64,000 bases of DNA from JANJUB01 sp031386985 (GTDB lineage: Bacteria; Armatimonadota; Fimbriimonadia; Fimbriimonadales; Fimbriimonadaceae), in contig JANNCV010000042.1 in assembly GCA_031386985.1 (NCBI GenBank), positions 13,320 to 77,319 on the forward strand. The letters are read 5' to 3'. The position numbers and the translations under genes are program-made. Below are positions 1 through 8,362 of this stretch, in pieces (within the stretch, counting starts at the first letter, position 1; each line of letters starts with the position of its first letter). Below the pieces are notes generated by a model. The model saw only the letters and a list, made by a program, of their open reading frames with translations. It was not told the DNA's origin and did no database searches.

Positions 1-1124
1 TTGACCGCCTTGGGTATCGTCTTGAACCCAAGCGCCCGAAGCATCGCCACATTCTGAAGCCGACGCGCCTCCCAAGATTCCTCTCGCCTCTCCGTAACCA
101 CCCCCGGATCAGTTAGCTTTTCGAGAATTAAGGCCGCCGTCGGAAAGGCGAGCATCGCCTGCCAAACTTTACGATCGGCTTCCTGCTGGGCTGCCAGTTT
201 CTCCTTCAACGGCAGAGCGTGCGCTGCCCAAAATTCTCTTGCGCCCTTGGCGATTTCGATCTTTGCTTTGCTTCGGCTCAAGAGAATAGGCATGATTCTC
301 TCGGCCGGAGAGATTTCATCCTCCCTCAGTCCAAGGTTTTCACGGCCCTCAGGCGTGCGGCACAACTCAATAACGGAGAGGAATTCCCAGAGGTATGCCC
401 GTTGCTCGACGCGCAGGTTGACCTTGGGCCAAGCTGCGACTGCTTGCCGTGCGGCTTCCAGATATTCGTGGCGATCACGATGAACAAAGGAAAGTCCATG
501 CAGGCACCTCAGGCTGATCTCGTAGTGAGCAATTGAGACGAGTTGCGCGAGTGCCGAGGGCTCCTCGGCGAGGTGGGTTGCCATTTTAAAGATGCGGTTG
601 ATGTCCGCAAGTGCCGCCCGATGTTCACCATTCCCGGCCTTAACGGCGGCCCGCAGTGCCAAGAGCCTAGCCCCTGATTTCATGTAGGAAAATTCGACGA
701 AGAGCAATGCAAACCCTTGCGCCCAATCTCGATCAAACCAACAATCAGGGAGTTTTACGGCCTCTTCGATAATTGTGAGGTAGGGTGCTCCATCAGTCAA
801 TGCGTTGCGAGCGGCCAAGCTATGCGCGGGCGACCGTTCAAACAGAAATTGATCACAAACTTTGTTTGGTTCGTTCTTCAGCCTCTTGAGCTTGATGAGC
901 TTTCGGTACAAGGGAGCGGCGTTCTCTTCGGGGCGAGCTGGTTTGATAAAACTCTTGAACTGCTCACTTGTGGAGGGCAAGCCCTCTGACCAGGCTAATC
1001 GCAGCTGCTCTTGAAACTGCGCCTCCTCTCTCGCCGCTTTAAGTTTCACATAAGCAATCGGACCACCGAAAACGAGAGCGATGATGACCCCGATCCATAG
1101 TGCCACTTTAGCTGTTTTGTTCAT
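1..1124 (-). CDS. Membrane-anchored hypothetical protein, cut by the left window edge
   Basis: Reading the minus strand from an ATG at 1124, the frame stays open to the window edge, so the C-terminus is missing (about 374 codons seen). It begins MNKTAKVALWIGVIIALVFG, a single N-terminal membrane anchor or uncleaved signal, followed by a soluble region. It is a paralogue of the gene just upstream on the same strand: both carry an EQLRLAW(A/S)EG block after the anchor, then a P-x-ENA-x-P block and similar later stretches such as TPEGR-N-LGL. The stop of the upstream paralogue lies 11 nt before this ATG, so the two are probably co-transcribed. Function unknown; probably acts at the cell envelope. 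Confidence 0.75.
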   Translation of the reverse strand, partial: MNKTAKVALWIGVIIALVFGGPIAYVKLKAAREEAQFQEQLRLAWSEGLPSTSEQFKSFIKPARPEENAAPLYRKLIKLKRLKNEPNKVCDQFLFERSPAHSLAARNALTDGAPYLTIIEEAVKLPDCWFDRDWAQGFALLFVEFSYMKSGARLLALRAAVKAGNGEHRAALADINRIFKMATHLAEEPSALAQLVSIAHYEISLRCLHGLSFVHRDRHEYLEAARQAVAAWPKVNLRVEQRAYLWEFLSVIELCRTPEGRENLGLREDEISPAERIMPILLSRSKAKIEIAKGAREFWAAHALPLKEKLAAQQEADRKVWQAMLAFPTAALILEKLTDPGVVTERREESWEARRLQNVAMLRALGFKTIPKAV

Positions 1125-1135
1125 TTGTGTGGAGT

Positions 1136-2374
1136 CTACTTTCCAAGACTCATGACGCTGTAACTGGGAACTTGCAAAGTTAAATCATCGCGATCATTCC
1201 GAGAGACTTTGATCGTGATCTGCTTGCCATCGAAGGCATAGGTGAGCGGGGTGCCGTCATACGGACTTAAGATGTCCTTCGTATCGAGCGATTTAGGTGG
1301 GCGGCCCTTGGCTAATGCCCTCGCCAGGGCAACATATTGCAACCGGCGGGACTCCCATTCCTCCTGGCGAGAGTGCCCATAACTTGAATGTCCCAATCCG
1401 TAACGCTGGCCAGGAAAGGCCCAAAGTGCGCGATTGATCTTTGATTCAACTTCATCCAAAACGACATCGCGCTCTTTGAGCGGCAGAGCAAGCGCTTCCC
1501 AAGCCCGGCGGTACGCCTTGATGATCGTAATGCGGGCTTCGGTTTGGCTGAGGAGTTTAGGGAGAATTTGGTCCGGCGCGCCAAGATCGTCTCGCTTCAA
1601 TCCCAAGGCATTACGGCCCTCTGGTGTCATGCTCATCTCAGCAATCTGGAGCCTAAGGAATAGATCACCTCGACGTTCGGCTTTGACATCTGGCTTGGGG
1701 AAGCTCGCGATGGCACGTTCGAGGGCCCTGAGATATCCGGGCTGGTTTGGGTGAGTGAATGCCCAAAATGAGAGCAAGTGGAAACCGTCGAGAAGTGGGC
1801 GGTCAGTGGTCCAATTCCGCCCAAGGGCCCCAGACAACCGGGCATGTTGGGCTACTCTAAACATGCGGTCCACGTCCGCGATAGCAGACTTCCAGTCCCC
1901 ATTTTGAGCCGAGATAGCGCCGCGCAAAGCCAAAATGCCTGAGGCAGAACGCATTTCGACAATCTCCCGCTCATCCAAAGACTCCCACCTGCTCCAATCA
2001 CGATCGAAGCTACATTTGGGTAGCAAAACGGCGGCATCAATCAGGCCCATTGCGGAGCCCCGAGCTCTCAGATAAGCCTTCGCGCTGGCGAGGGTCGTTG
2101 CAGTGAGGGTTGCCAGGAGTTCGTTGAGCTGTTGGAATGGGTGGCCCGTTCCCTTTCCCACCATGCTGGTGTAATACGGCCCAGCATTCTCGCTCGGTGG
2201 AACTTTGACGATCAGCGAAGCAAACTGGTCGGCATTGGTTGAGATGCCCTCGGCCCAGGCGAGGCGGAGTTGCTCTTTTAGCTCAGCTTCGGCCATGTTG
2301 TTGCGAATCTTAATGCCGCCTAAAGTGGTGATAACAACTAGCGAGCCCACCCAAATCCAAGTGCGTTTTGCCAT
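1136..2374 (-). CDS. Membrane-anchored hypothetical protein, paralogue of the left-edge gene
   Basis: About 412 residues from the ATG at 2374 (MAKRTWIWVGSLVV...). An in-frame upstream start at 2401 would add nine residues before the hydrophobic anchor and would crowd the divergent gene, so I prefer 2374. It has one N-terminal membrane segment, then a mostly helical soluble domain without a motif I recognise. The EQLRLAWAEG block and later segments match the downstream neighbour, showing a tandem duplication. The gap to the divergent lipoprotein gene is about 57 nt and must hold both promoters. Function unknown. Confidence 0.8.
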   Translation of the reverse strand: MAKRTWIWVGSLVVITTLGGIKIRNNMAEAELKEQLRLAWAEGISTNADQFASLIVKVPPSENAGPYYTSMVGKGTGHPFQQLNELLATLTATTLASAKAYLRARGSAMGLIDAAVLLPKCSFDRDWSRWESLDEREIVEMRSASGILALRGAISAQNGDWKSAIADVDRMFRVAQHARLSGALGRNWTTDRPLLDGFHLLSFWAFTHPNQPGYLRALERAIASFPKPDVKAERRGDLFLRLQIAEMSMTPEGRNALGLKRDDLGAPDQILPKLLSQTEARITIIKAYRRAWEALALPLKERDVVLDEVESKINRALWAFPGQRYGLGHSSYGHSRQEEWESRRLQYVALARALAKGRPPKSLDTKDILSPYDGTPLTYAFDGKQITIKVSRNDRDDLTLQVPSYSVMSLGK

Positions 2375-2431
2375 GTCCAGTTCTTGAGACGTTGCTACCA
2401 ACTCGGATCGTCCGCTGGTACGCTCATTTGC

Positions 2432-3448
2432 ATGCTCAAGTGGCTCTTCATCGCCTTCCCTCTCGTCCTCTTAGGGTGCTCTGATTCCCCGATCGAAAAT
2501 CCGAACGCGATGCGCGTAATGACTTACAACATGGAGTGGTTTGGCGAGAACGCGAACCCCGGGCGGATTTCGAATATCCAGTCGGTGCTTAACAACACGA
2601 ACCCACATATCGTGGCTTTCGAGGAAGTTCAGAGCGAACTCGCGGTCAAGCAAGTCTTTGGCGGCGAGTGGCAGATTGGCATAAAAGACAACCCAAATGA
2701 AGACCAGGAAACGGGGATTGCGGTCAAGAAGCCGTTCATTTTGGAGTCCAGCGACACAGTTTTCCCCGATGAAACCCTCAATGCGGCATTCCCTGGCGGT
2801 CGGGATGTACTGCGAGCTACCGTGAAATCGCCAAGCGGCGGGACCTACACATTCTACGTTCTGCACATGAAAAGCCGGGGAGGAGGCGGACGTTTGCAAA
2901 CGGACCGACAACGAGAAATGGCGGCTAAACTCCTCGCAGAGTACATCCGAAAGAAAGGTGAAAACAACGTTGTGGTGCTAGGCGACTTCAATGATTGTCC
3001 CGATGACGTGAGCGTAAACATTCTAGAGACCGGCGACCCAAGTACCCGCGGCGGCAGAGCCAAAACGCCAGGGCCGCTCTTATTCAACCTTTGCGAAAAA
3101 CTCTATGATCAGGACGCCGTGACGCATGGCCTTTCGGATAAGTTCCGCCAGAATGAGATTCCGGCGACCGTGAAGGGAGCGAAAAAGGAAAACGAGCAAT
3201 GGCGCGGCAAGGAGTACAGCTTCCCCGCCGACGTTCGCGTCGAGCAAATCCTCTTCGACCAAATCCTAGTAAGTCCGAATCTGGCGAAAGTCGCGAGCGA
3301 AACCAAGATCTACTCGAAAGTAGACGCGCTAAGAGGCTCTATCGGAAGGGTGAGAAAGAATGGCGATGGACATGCCGAATACCTCGAAAAGGGCACCCGC
3401 GCGTCCGATCACTTGCCGGTTTACGTGGATTTTGCAATGGGAGGTTAG
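2432..3448 (+). CDS. Secreted lipoprotein, endonuclease/exonuclease/phosphatase (EEP) family
   Basis: 338 residues from the ATG at 2432. The start is chosen because MLKWLFIAFPLVLLGCSDS is a lipoprotein signal peptide with lipobox LLGC; the longer frame start at 2384 would bury it. EEP-family landmarks follow in order: MTYNMEWFG, AFEEVQSE (metal-binding Glu), LGDFNDCPDD (catalytic Asp/Asn) and a C-terminal SDHLPVYVDF (catalytic Asp-His). The family cleaves phosphodiester bonds in nucleic acids, lipids or small molecules; as a lipoprotein it would act in the periplasm or outer membrane, for example in phosphate or nucleotide scavenging. Substrate unknown. Its 3' end is duplicated just downstream. 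Confidence 0.87.
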   Translation: MLKWLFIAFPLVLLGCSDSPIENPNAMRVMTYNMEWFGENANPGRISNIQSVLNNTNPHIVAFEEVQSELAVKQVFGGEWQIGIKDNPNEDQETGIAVKKPFILESSDTVFPDETLNAAFPGGRDVLRATVKSPSGGTYTFYVLHMKSRGGGGRLQTDRQREMAAKLLAEYIRKKGENNVVVLGDFNDCPDDVSVNILETGDPSTRGGRAKTPGPLLFNLCEKLYDQDAVTHGLSDKFRQNEIPATVKGAKKENEQWRGKEYSFPADVRVEQILFDQILVSPNLAKVASETKIYSKVDALRGSIGRVRKNGDGHAEYLEKGTRASDHLPVYVDFAMGG

Positions 3449-3630
3449 AGTTTTGGGGTTCGGGAAAGTTCGGACTTTTGGGGAAGCCGACGAAGGGCGG
3501 TGGGTTCTGGAGACAGTCTCCTTGCGTTGTTCAAGCACGCCTCCGATCACCTGCCCGTTTATGTGGATTTTATGATTGGGGGTTAGAGTCTTTTTGGGGT
3601 TCGGGGGTTCGGGGAAGCCGACGAGGGACG
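3398..3630 (+). repeat. Direct duplication of the EEP gene 3' end plus its flank
   Basis: Two copies of roughly 100 bp are offset by 138 bp. Copy one runs from about 3398 to 3500 and copy two from about 3535 to 3630. Each encodes ASDHLPVYVDF followed by a Gly-Gly stop, then a GTTCGG-rich tract and the block GGGGAAGCCGACGA. The copies differ at many third positions, so the duplication is old or arose from a diverged paralogue. Confidence 0.75.
3533..3586 (+). pseudogene. Remnant of an EEP-family phosphatase C-terminus
   Basis: The frame ending in TAG at 3584-3586 reads KHASDHLPVYVDFMIGG, a near copy of the last residues of the upstream EEP lipoprotein, including the catalytic SDH motif. There is no room for the rest of the domain. 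It is best read as the tail of a second tandem paralogue that has been deleted. Confidence 0.65.
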
Positions 3631-3631
3631 G

Positions 3632-3648
3632 GGGTGGCTCTTCCACCC
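3632..3648. terminator. Hairpin between convergent genes
   Basis: GGGTGG (3632-3637) and CCACCC (3643-3648) form a 6-bp stem with a 5-nt loop, flanked by outer complementary GGGACGGGG and CCCCGTCCC blocks. It lies between the convergent EEP and methyltransferase genes. There is no T-run, so it may be a repeat-type hairpin rather than a true intrinsic terminator. Confidence 0.4.
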
Positions 3649-3693
3649 GTGACAGGTTTAAGTCGGGGGCCAAAAACGAGCCCCGTCCCACGT

Positions 3694-5361
3694 TTACGCC
3701 GCGACCTCTGATTCTTGGCCCTGAGTAATCGCGGTGGCCGTCGGAATAACCGCGTCCATGATCGCTTTCACGATGTCTCTTCGAACCGAGCGGTGCCGCG
3801 CAAGAAGCCGCTGGTGAACCCACGCCACGAACTCCATATCGGAAGCCTGGTTAATCAGGTCAACGGGCTCGCCGTGAACATCCACTTTGAACTCCACCGC
3901 TTGCTCCGAACAGAGGGGCACGAAAAGCTCAACGCCCTCGGGCACTTCGGTTAGGAACGGCCAATCTGAGGTTTCAGAAAGATCCCATTTCCAGGCAAAA
4001 ACTTGCTGGTTGCGTTCGATGTTTGAGGCGTAGTCAATGCCAAGTTTTTGAAACGTTTGCGAGCCGTGATGATAAAGGAACGCCGCATCTGCGAGCCAAA
4101 GCGTATAGCCCGCGAGCTTGCATCTCAGATTCAAATCATCGTCTTCAAAGTTGCCAAGTCCGAAGCGCGGATCAAATCCGCCTACATCAGAAAGGCACGC
4201 GGGAGACATCAAGAAATAGAGCCCCCTAACCTGGGCAACCTGCGAAGCCGAATCGTAATTCTCGCGATGAAACTTCTCGGCGCGGGTCATCATTTCGGGG
4301 AGCGTAGAAAAAGTGCCGATATCTACCTGTTGGCGACCGTTTACCTTATTGCTCATCGGCCCAACGATGCCTGGGTTCAGCCCCTGCTTAGCGAGTTCGC
4401 CAAACGTGTTCACCATCTCAATCGTACAAGCCACGCTGGGCACGACGTCATCATTAACAACGCCAAAATAATCAAACCAAGCGTCCTGCCAAAGGTGGTC
4501 CAAACCCTTGTTAGAGCCTACCCCGTAACCGAGGTTCGTTTCAAGTTCGATCAACCGAATCATGTAAGGCGATTGAGCCGCGAGTTGACGCAGCAGATCG
4601 AGATTCTCTGGGTTTGAGCCGTTCGAAACGACGGCAAACTCGATCTCGCCCGGATAATATCGGCTGATTCCCAGAATCGTATCTTGAAGCTGAGCGAAAT
4701 TGTCTTTGGTTGGAATCGCAAGGCCAAGTCGAGGCCATTGAGGAAGCTCACCGTCGCCAATCACCGCGATGCAGTACATCGCATCGTCATCAAGTCCCTC
4801 GCGAATGAGACCCGGCCAGCGCCCTTCTTGCGAAAGAAATCTTACTTGCCTGCCCTCAAAGTGACCGTTGATTAGCTCTGCGAACTCGTTAGGCGTCCAC
4901 TCAATCGTGTGGTGCGGATTCAGGGGTTTATCGCTTAGCTGGTTGCCCGGAGAGTGAGTCTTGCGGTTTGGCGTAGAGATCACAATCTTGCCTGGGCAGG
5001 CCTTGAGCTTTTCGAGGAATGCTGAAGGATTCGGCAGGTGCTCGATCGTTTCAAAACTTGTTACGAGGTCCGCGCCGCTGTAATCAAACTCGCACACATC
5101 GCCCGTCACAAACTGCGGACCATTGTATCGTTGCGAGCTGTACTCGGTCGCTTCCGATGAGATGTCAACCCCGACCGCGGCGGCCGAAAAGACCGAAGCA
5201 AAGTTGGTTCCGTAACCTTCTCCGCTAGCGGCATCAACCACGTTGGCATTTCGATACCAAGGGTGAAAATAAAGGTAGCGCTGCCAATGGAAGAGCTCAC
5301 TTGCAATGTCAGAAGCATGAGGGATCATGCGTTCGCCGGTCCAGGGTAGGTTTGGAATCAT
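3694..5361 (-). CDS. Fusion of SAM-dependent methyltransferase and family 2 glycosyltransferase
   Basis: 555 residues. Residues about 1-190 form a class I methyltransferase: VVDAASGEGYGT is the SAM-binding glycine loop, followed by the acidic VGVDIS strand end and a FETIEHLPNP segment typical of type 11/12 methyltransferases. Residues about 210-450 resemble a GT2 rhamnosyltransferase-type domain: LGLAIPTKDN start, ELETNLGYGVGSNKG, VVNDDVVPS as the DxD-like metal site, and GGFDPRFGLGNFEDDDL before the acceptor region. The C-terminal ~100 residues are not recognised. It probably adds and/or methylates a sugar on a surface polysaccharide or glycoprotein. It stands alone, divergent from the SRPBCC gene. 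Confidence 0.85.
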   Translation of the reverse strand: MIPNLPWTGERMIPHASDIASELFHWQRYLYFHPWYRNANVVDAASGEGYGTNFASVFSAAAVGVDISSEATEYSSQRYNGPQFVTGDVCEFDYSGADLVTSFETIEHLPNPSAFLEKLKACPGKIVISTPNRKTHSPGNQLSDKPLNPHHTIEWTPNEFAELINGHFEGRQVRFLSQEGRWPGLIREGLDDDAMYCIAVIGDGELPQWPRLGLAIPTKDNFAQLQDTILGISRYYPGEIEFAVVSNGSNPENLDLLRQLAAQSPYMIRLIELETNLGYGVGSNKGLDHLWQDAWFDYFGVVNDDVVPSVACTIEMVNTFGELAKQGLNPGIVGPMSNKVNGRQQVDIGTFSTLPEMMTRAEKFHRENYDSASQVAQVRGLYFLMSPACLSDVGGFDPRFGLGNFEDDDLNLRCKLAGYTLWLADAAFLYHHGSQTFQKLGIDYASNIERNQQVFAWKWDLSETSDWPFLTEVPEGVELFVPLCSEQAVEFKVDVHGEPVDLINQASDMEFVAWVHQRLLARHRSVRRDIVKAIMDAVIPTATAITQGQESEVAA

Positions 5362-5411
5362 CCTGGTATCTTTATCGGGTTAATCGCAAAAAACTAGAGG
5401 AAACCTATTCA

Positions 5412-6035
5412 ATGCAAGTTATCAACAAACCCGACTTTGTTATCAACGACGCCAACTGCAAAGAAGCCACCGGCAAAACGATCGCCGAGTGGTTTGCCGA
5501 ACTCGATGCTTTTGGCGGCATCAAGCAAGGTCGTCGGCCCTCGCTGACGCACATTGTTAGCATGACTTCGATGAGGGAAATGTCGTGGGCGACGAGCCTT
5601 TACGTTGAATACGAGAAGCATCACGGCATCGTCAAGAAGGACGGCTTGGCCGAGGGATATTCGATCTGCGTAACCAAAACCATCAGCGCCCCCGTTGAGA
5701 AAACCTATGCGATTTGGGCTGACTCGAAGGCTTTCGCGCAGATGTTTGGCGATGGCGGCACGCAGAACCTGAGCGAGGGAGGTGAGATTTCTTGCAACGC
5801 CGGCTGCAAAGCAACTTTCACCCGAATCCGCCCCAACAAAGACCTCCGCTTCACCTGGCACCACCCCGGATGCACCGCGCCGATGACGGTGGACGTGATG
5901 TTCCAAGACGCCAAAGGCAAAACCCTCATGAACGTAATGACCTCAAGAATCCAAACCAAGGATGAAGCCGATGGCTTGAGGAACGCATGGGCGGAGTTCT
6001 TGAATAAGCTGAAGTCGCTTGCGGAAACGGCCTAA
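5412..6035 (+). CDS. SRPBCC (START/AHSA1-like) protein with N-terminal DUF4287-like segment
   Basis: 207 residues from the ATG at 5412 (MQVINKPDFVI...), chosen because an AGAGGAAA ribosome site precedes it; the longer frame overlaps the divergent gene. Residues about 10-75 carry TGKTIAEWFAELD and HIVSMTSMREMSWATSLYVE, resembling the small helical segment seen in DUF4287-type proteins. Residues about 85-205 form an SRPBCC hydrophobic-cavity domain (TKTISAPVEKTYAIWAD ... FTWHHPG). Such two-part proteins are common in soil bacteria; ligand and role are not known. No operon partner. Confidence 0.8.
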   Translation: MQVINKPDFVINDANCKEATGKTIAEWFAELDAFGGIKQGRRPSLTHIVSMTSMREMSWATSLYVEYEKHHGIVKKDGLAEGYSICVTKTISAPVEKTYAIWADSKAFAQMFGDGGTQNLSEGGEISCNAGCKATFTRIRPNKDLRFTWHHPGCTAPMTVDVMFQDAKGKTLMNVMTSRIQTKDEADGLRNAWAEFLNKLKSLAETA

Positions 6036-6161
6036 GGGCACTCCACCGGAAGTAACGGCTGCGTTCGTTTTCGTTTAGGTTCAGTTGGTTGGCCCACTCG
6101 TACAGAGCATTTTCACCGGCGAAATTCCGGCCGGGCCCCTGGAACCGAGGCGCACCCCACC

Positions 6162-6680
6162 TTACCAAGGGTAAGCGAGGGCACACCCCACCATAAGCCT
6201 GTCCTGTCGAATGATCTTGTTTGAGGCTCCCATCCAGTTGAGGTAGATGTATTGGCTATCGTCTAGGATTGCCGTTTGGACAATACCTACGTATTCCCCT
6301 TCCGAGAGCGAGCCTGCTGATTTCACCGCAGAAACGCCGATACGCTTCTCCATGCCGACAAAGTGGGTAACGGCAAGCTCGATCCAACGGCTCATGTCAG
6401 CGTCGTCCTTGGTCGAAATCGGCTTAAGCATTCGGAGTCTCGCCAAGTTTTCTTTGTTAGCGGTTACGATTCCTGGCGCGGTGCAAGTAAGAAGGTTAAC
6501 ATACGTTTTGTCGTGTCTCCATGGCGCGATTGTCGAAACCTTAACATCCGCGGCAGATCCCCGCTCAAGCACAAGTGCAACATGGGAAATTCCTTGACCC
6601 GCGATCAACTTAGCGACCTCATGCCAAGCAAGTTGCCTCTCTTGGAGGCCCAAGAGCGTGGTCAAAGTAGTAGCTAACAT
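6162..6680 (-). CDS. Hypothetical protein
   Basis: 172 residues starting MLATTLTTLLGLQERQLAWH. An AAAAGGGAT purine run about 8 nt before the ATG at 6680 supports this start. No signal peptide or membrane segment is obvious and I recognise no family. The stop codon lies inside a small perfect hairpin (6161-6166 with 6170-6175). It is in line with rdgB on the same strand, about 60 nt downstream of it. Confidence 0.7.
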   Translation of the reverse strand: MLATTLTTLLGLQERQLAWHEVAKLIAGQGISHVALVLERGSAADVKVSTIAPWRHDKTYVNLLTCTAPGIVTANKENLARLRMLKPISTKDDADMSRWIELAVTHFVGMEKRIGVSAVKSAGSLSEGEYVGIVQTAILDDSQYIYLNWMGASNKIIRQDRLMVGCALAYPW

Positions 6681-6743
6681 TTATTTATCCCTTTTGTATC
6701 CGATTTTTGCCTAGCTCTCGAATTGCTGACAATACCCTAAGAA

Positions 6744-7403
6744 TCAACCTGCGCTACCATTCAAATAGACGACAAGCGCCCTCAGAACTTTGCCCCGGTG
6801 GCTGATTTGGTGTTTTTGGGCGGCGGTTAAGTCGGCCATGGTGCAGTTCAGTTCGGGGATGAAGAAGATGGGGTCGTAACCGAATCCGCCGTTTCCGCTG
6901 GGTTCGGCGGCGATTTGGCCCTCGCAGGTGGCTTCGATGGTTAGGGTATGAACCCCCGAACTTCCCAAAACCCGAGCATCTACGCCGCGCAGATCGGGCT
7001 CTGGCAACGGCGAAGCACTCGCCAATGCAATACAACACCGAAACCGGGCCGCTCGGCTTTCAACTCCCTCCAGGCGATCCAGGATGATACGCATTTTCTT
7101 GGGAAAGGGCGTGTTTTCGCCCGCAAATCGTTTCGAATAGAGCCCCGGTTCGCCGTTCATGGCATCTATCTCGAGGCCAGCGTCATCGGCGAGACAGGTC
7201 ATCCCGGTTTCAACTGAAGCGGCGAGGGCCTTGATGATGGCGTTCTCTTGGTAGGTGGTTCCAGTCTCCTCGGGTTCGGTTGCGTTTGGAAAATCTTGTA
7301 AGGTTAGGATTCTCGTATGGGGCATCGCGGCCGAAAGGATCGTCACCATTTCGCCGCCTTTCTTGGCGTTGTGAGTGGCGATGACGAGGGTTTCTATTTG
7401 CAA
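6744..7403 (-). CDS. rdgB: RdgB/HAM1 family XTP/dITP pyrophosphatase
   Basis: 219 residues if translation begins at TTG 7403 (LQIETLVIATHNAKKGGEM...). This is the only start giving the family's usual N-terminus; upstream extensions lie inside yeiH. Family motifs: LVIATHNAKK at the start, TCLADDAGLEIDAMNGEPGLYSKRF, GFGYDPIF and KHQISHRGKVLRAL near the end. The enzyme hydrolyses deaminated purine nucleoside triphosphates (dITP, XTP) to monophosphates and keeps them out of DNA and RNA. It overlaps the end of yeiH by 10 nt, so it is probably translationally coupled as the third gene of the cysteine dioxygenase operon. Confidence 0.92.
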   Translation of the reverse strand: MQIETLVIATHNAKKGGEMVTILSAAMPHTRILTLQDFPNATEPEETGTTYQENAIIKALAASVETGMTCLADDAGLEIDAMNGEPGLYSKRFAGENTPFPKKMRIILDRLEGVESRAARFRCCIALASASPLPEPDLRGVDARVLGSSGVHTLTIEATCEGQIAAEPSGNGGFGYDPIFFIPELNCTMADLTAAQKHQISHRGKVLRALVVYLNGSAG

Positions 7404-8362
7404 AACGCGACCGCCAATCCCAGGGAAATCACGGCCAGAAATGCCCACTGGAGCAAGCCGGCAAGAATGGGCTTTGGCCCGGCTTTGATGATCTGGCGAA
7501 AGTCGGACTTCAAGCCAACCCCTGCCATTCCAACGCACAGCACAACCAGATCAACATCTTGGAGAATCTTGCTAAGCTCCTTTGAAATCAGGCCGGTGGA
7601 GTTGAGAATCGCGATCAGGACGAAGGCCACTAAGAACCACTGAACGATCGGAACCTTGGCCTCGCCCGCGCCGCCTCGCTTGGTGCGCAGATACCAGCCA
7701 AGGCCAAAAACCACGGGCGCTAACAGGCAAATCCGAGCGAGCTTTGCCACCGTGGAAGTGTCCGCCGCGCCATAAGCCTCCCCCGCCGCCACTACCTGCG
7801 CCATTTCGTGCAAACTCGCGCCGTTCCAAACCCCGTAAACAAATTTGCTTAGCCCCAGCGCATGACCGATGAGCGGATACACCAGAATTCCGACCGTTCC
7901 CAGGAGCGTAATCACGCCTAAAGCAACCGCCGTATCTTCCTTTTCGGCGTTCACCACGGTATCGGCCGCCACAATTGCCGAGGCCCCGCAGATTCCGGTT
8001 CCGACGCCCAAGAGCAGGCTGGCTTTCTCGCTCAATCCCAACCGCCGCGCCACCCACCAGCCAAAAAAGAGGGCCACGGAGGTAGAAAGAGCAACGACCA
8101 TCAGAGCCGGGCCGCCAATTTCGCCAAGCTTTTGGATGCTGAGCTTAAACCCCAATCCCGCCACCCCCCAGCGCAAAATGGGCTTTTGGCATAGGGCGAT
8201 GCCTTCATCCATGGAGGTCGGCAGCGAGGTGACGGAAGCGATAATCATCCCCAAAATGATGACAATCAGCAAAGGGCTTACGAAGGATTGCACGAGCTTC
8301 GAGCCGAAGGAGGCCAAACCCAGCGCAAGACACGCGAAAAACCCAGGAACGAAAGCTCGCAT
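7394..8362 (-). CDS. YeiH-family putative sulfate/sulfite exporter, integral membrane
   Basis: 322 residues from the ATG at 8362, whose A is also the last base of the preceding gene's TGA stop. The protein is almost entirely hydrophobic with about ten membrane segments. Family signatures include FVSPLLIVIILGMIIAS, GVGTGICGASAIVAA and NGASLHEMAQVVAAG. UPF0324/YeiH proteins are predicted anion exporters, often linked to sulfite or taurine catabolism. Following cysteine dioxygenase directly, it plausibly exports sulfite or sulfate released from cysteine sulfinate. The substrate is inferred from context only. Confidence 0.87.
   Translation of the reverse strand: MRAFVPGFFACLALGLASFGSKLVQSFVSPLLIVIILGMIIASVTSLPTSMDEGIALCQKPILRWGVAGLGFKLSIQKLGEIGGPALMVVALSTSVALFFGWWVARRLGLSEKASLLLGVGTGICGASAIVAADTVVNAEKEDTAVALGVITLLGTVGILVYPLIGHALGLSKFVYGVWNGASLHEMAQVVAAGEAYGAADTSTVAKLARICLLAPVVFGLGWYLRTKRGGAGEAKVPIVQWFLVAFVLIAILNSTGLISKELSKILQDVDLVVLCVGMAGVGLKSDFRQIIKAGPKPILAGLLQWAFLAVISLGLAVAFCK

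Noticed and set aside
5926..6186. Minus-strand frame between the SRPBCC gene and the hypothetical gene, with a natural-looking stretch FAGENALYEWANQLNLNE
   Set aside because: It runs antisense through the SRPBCC coding region and only about 110 bp is free; no start signal or family match. Possibly a remnant, but unsupported.
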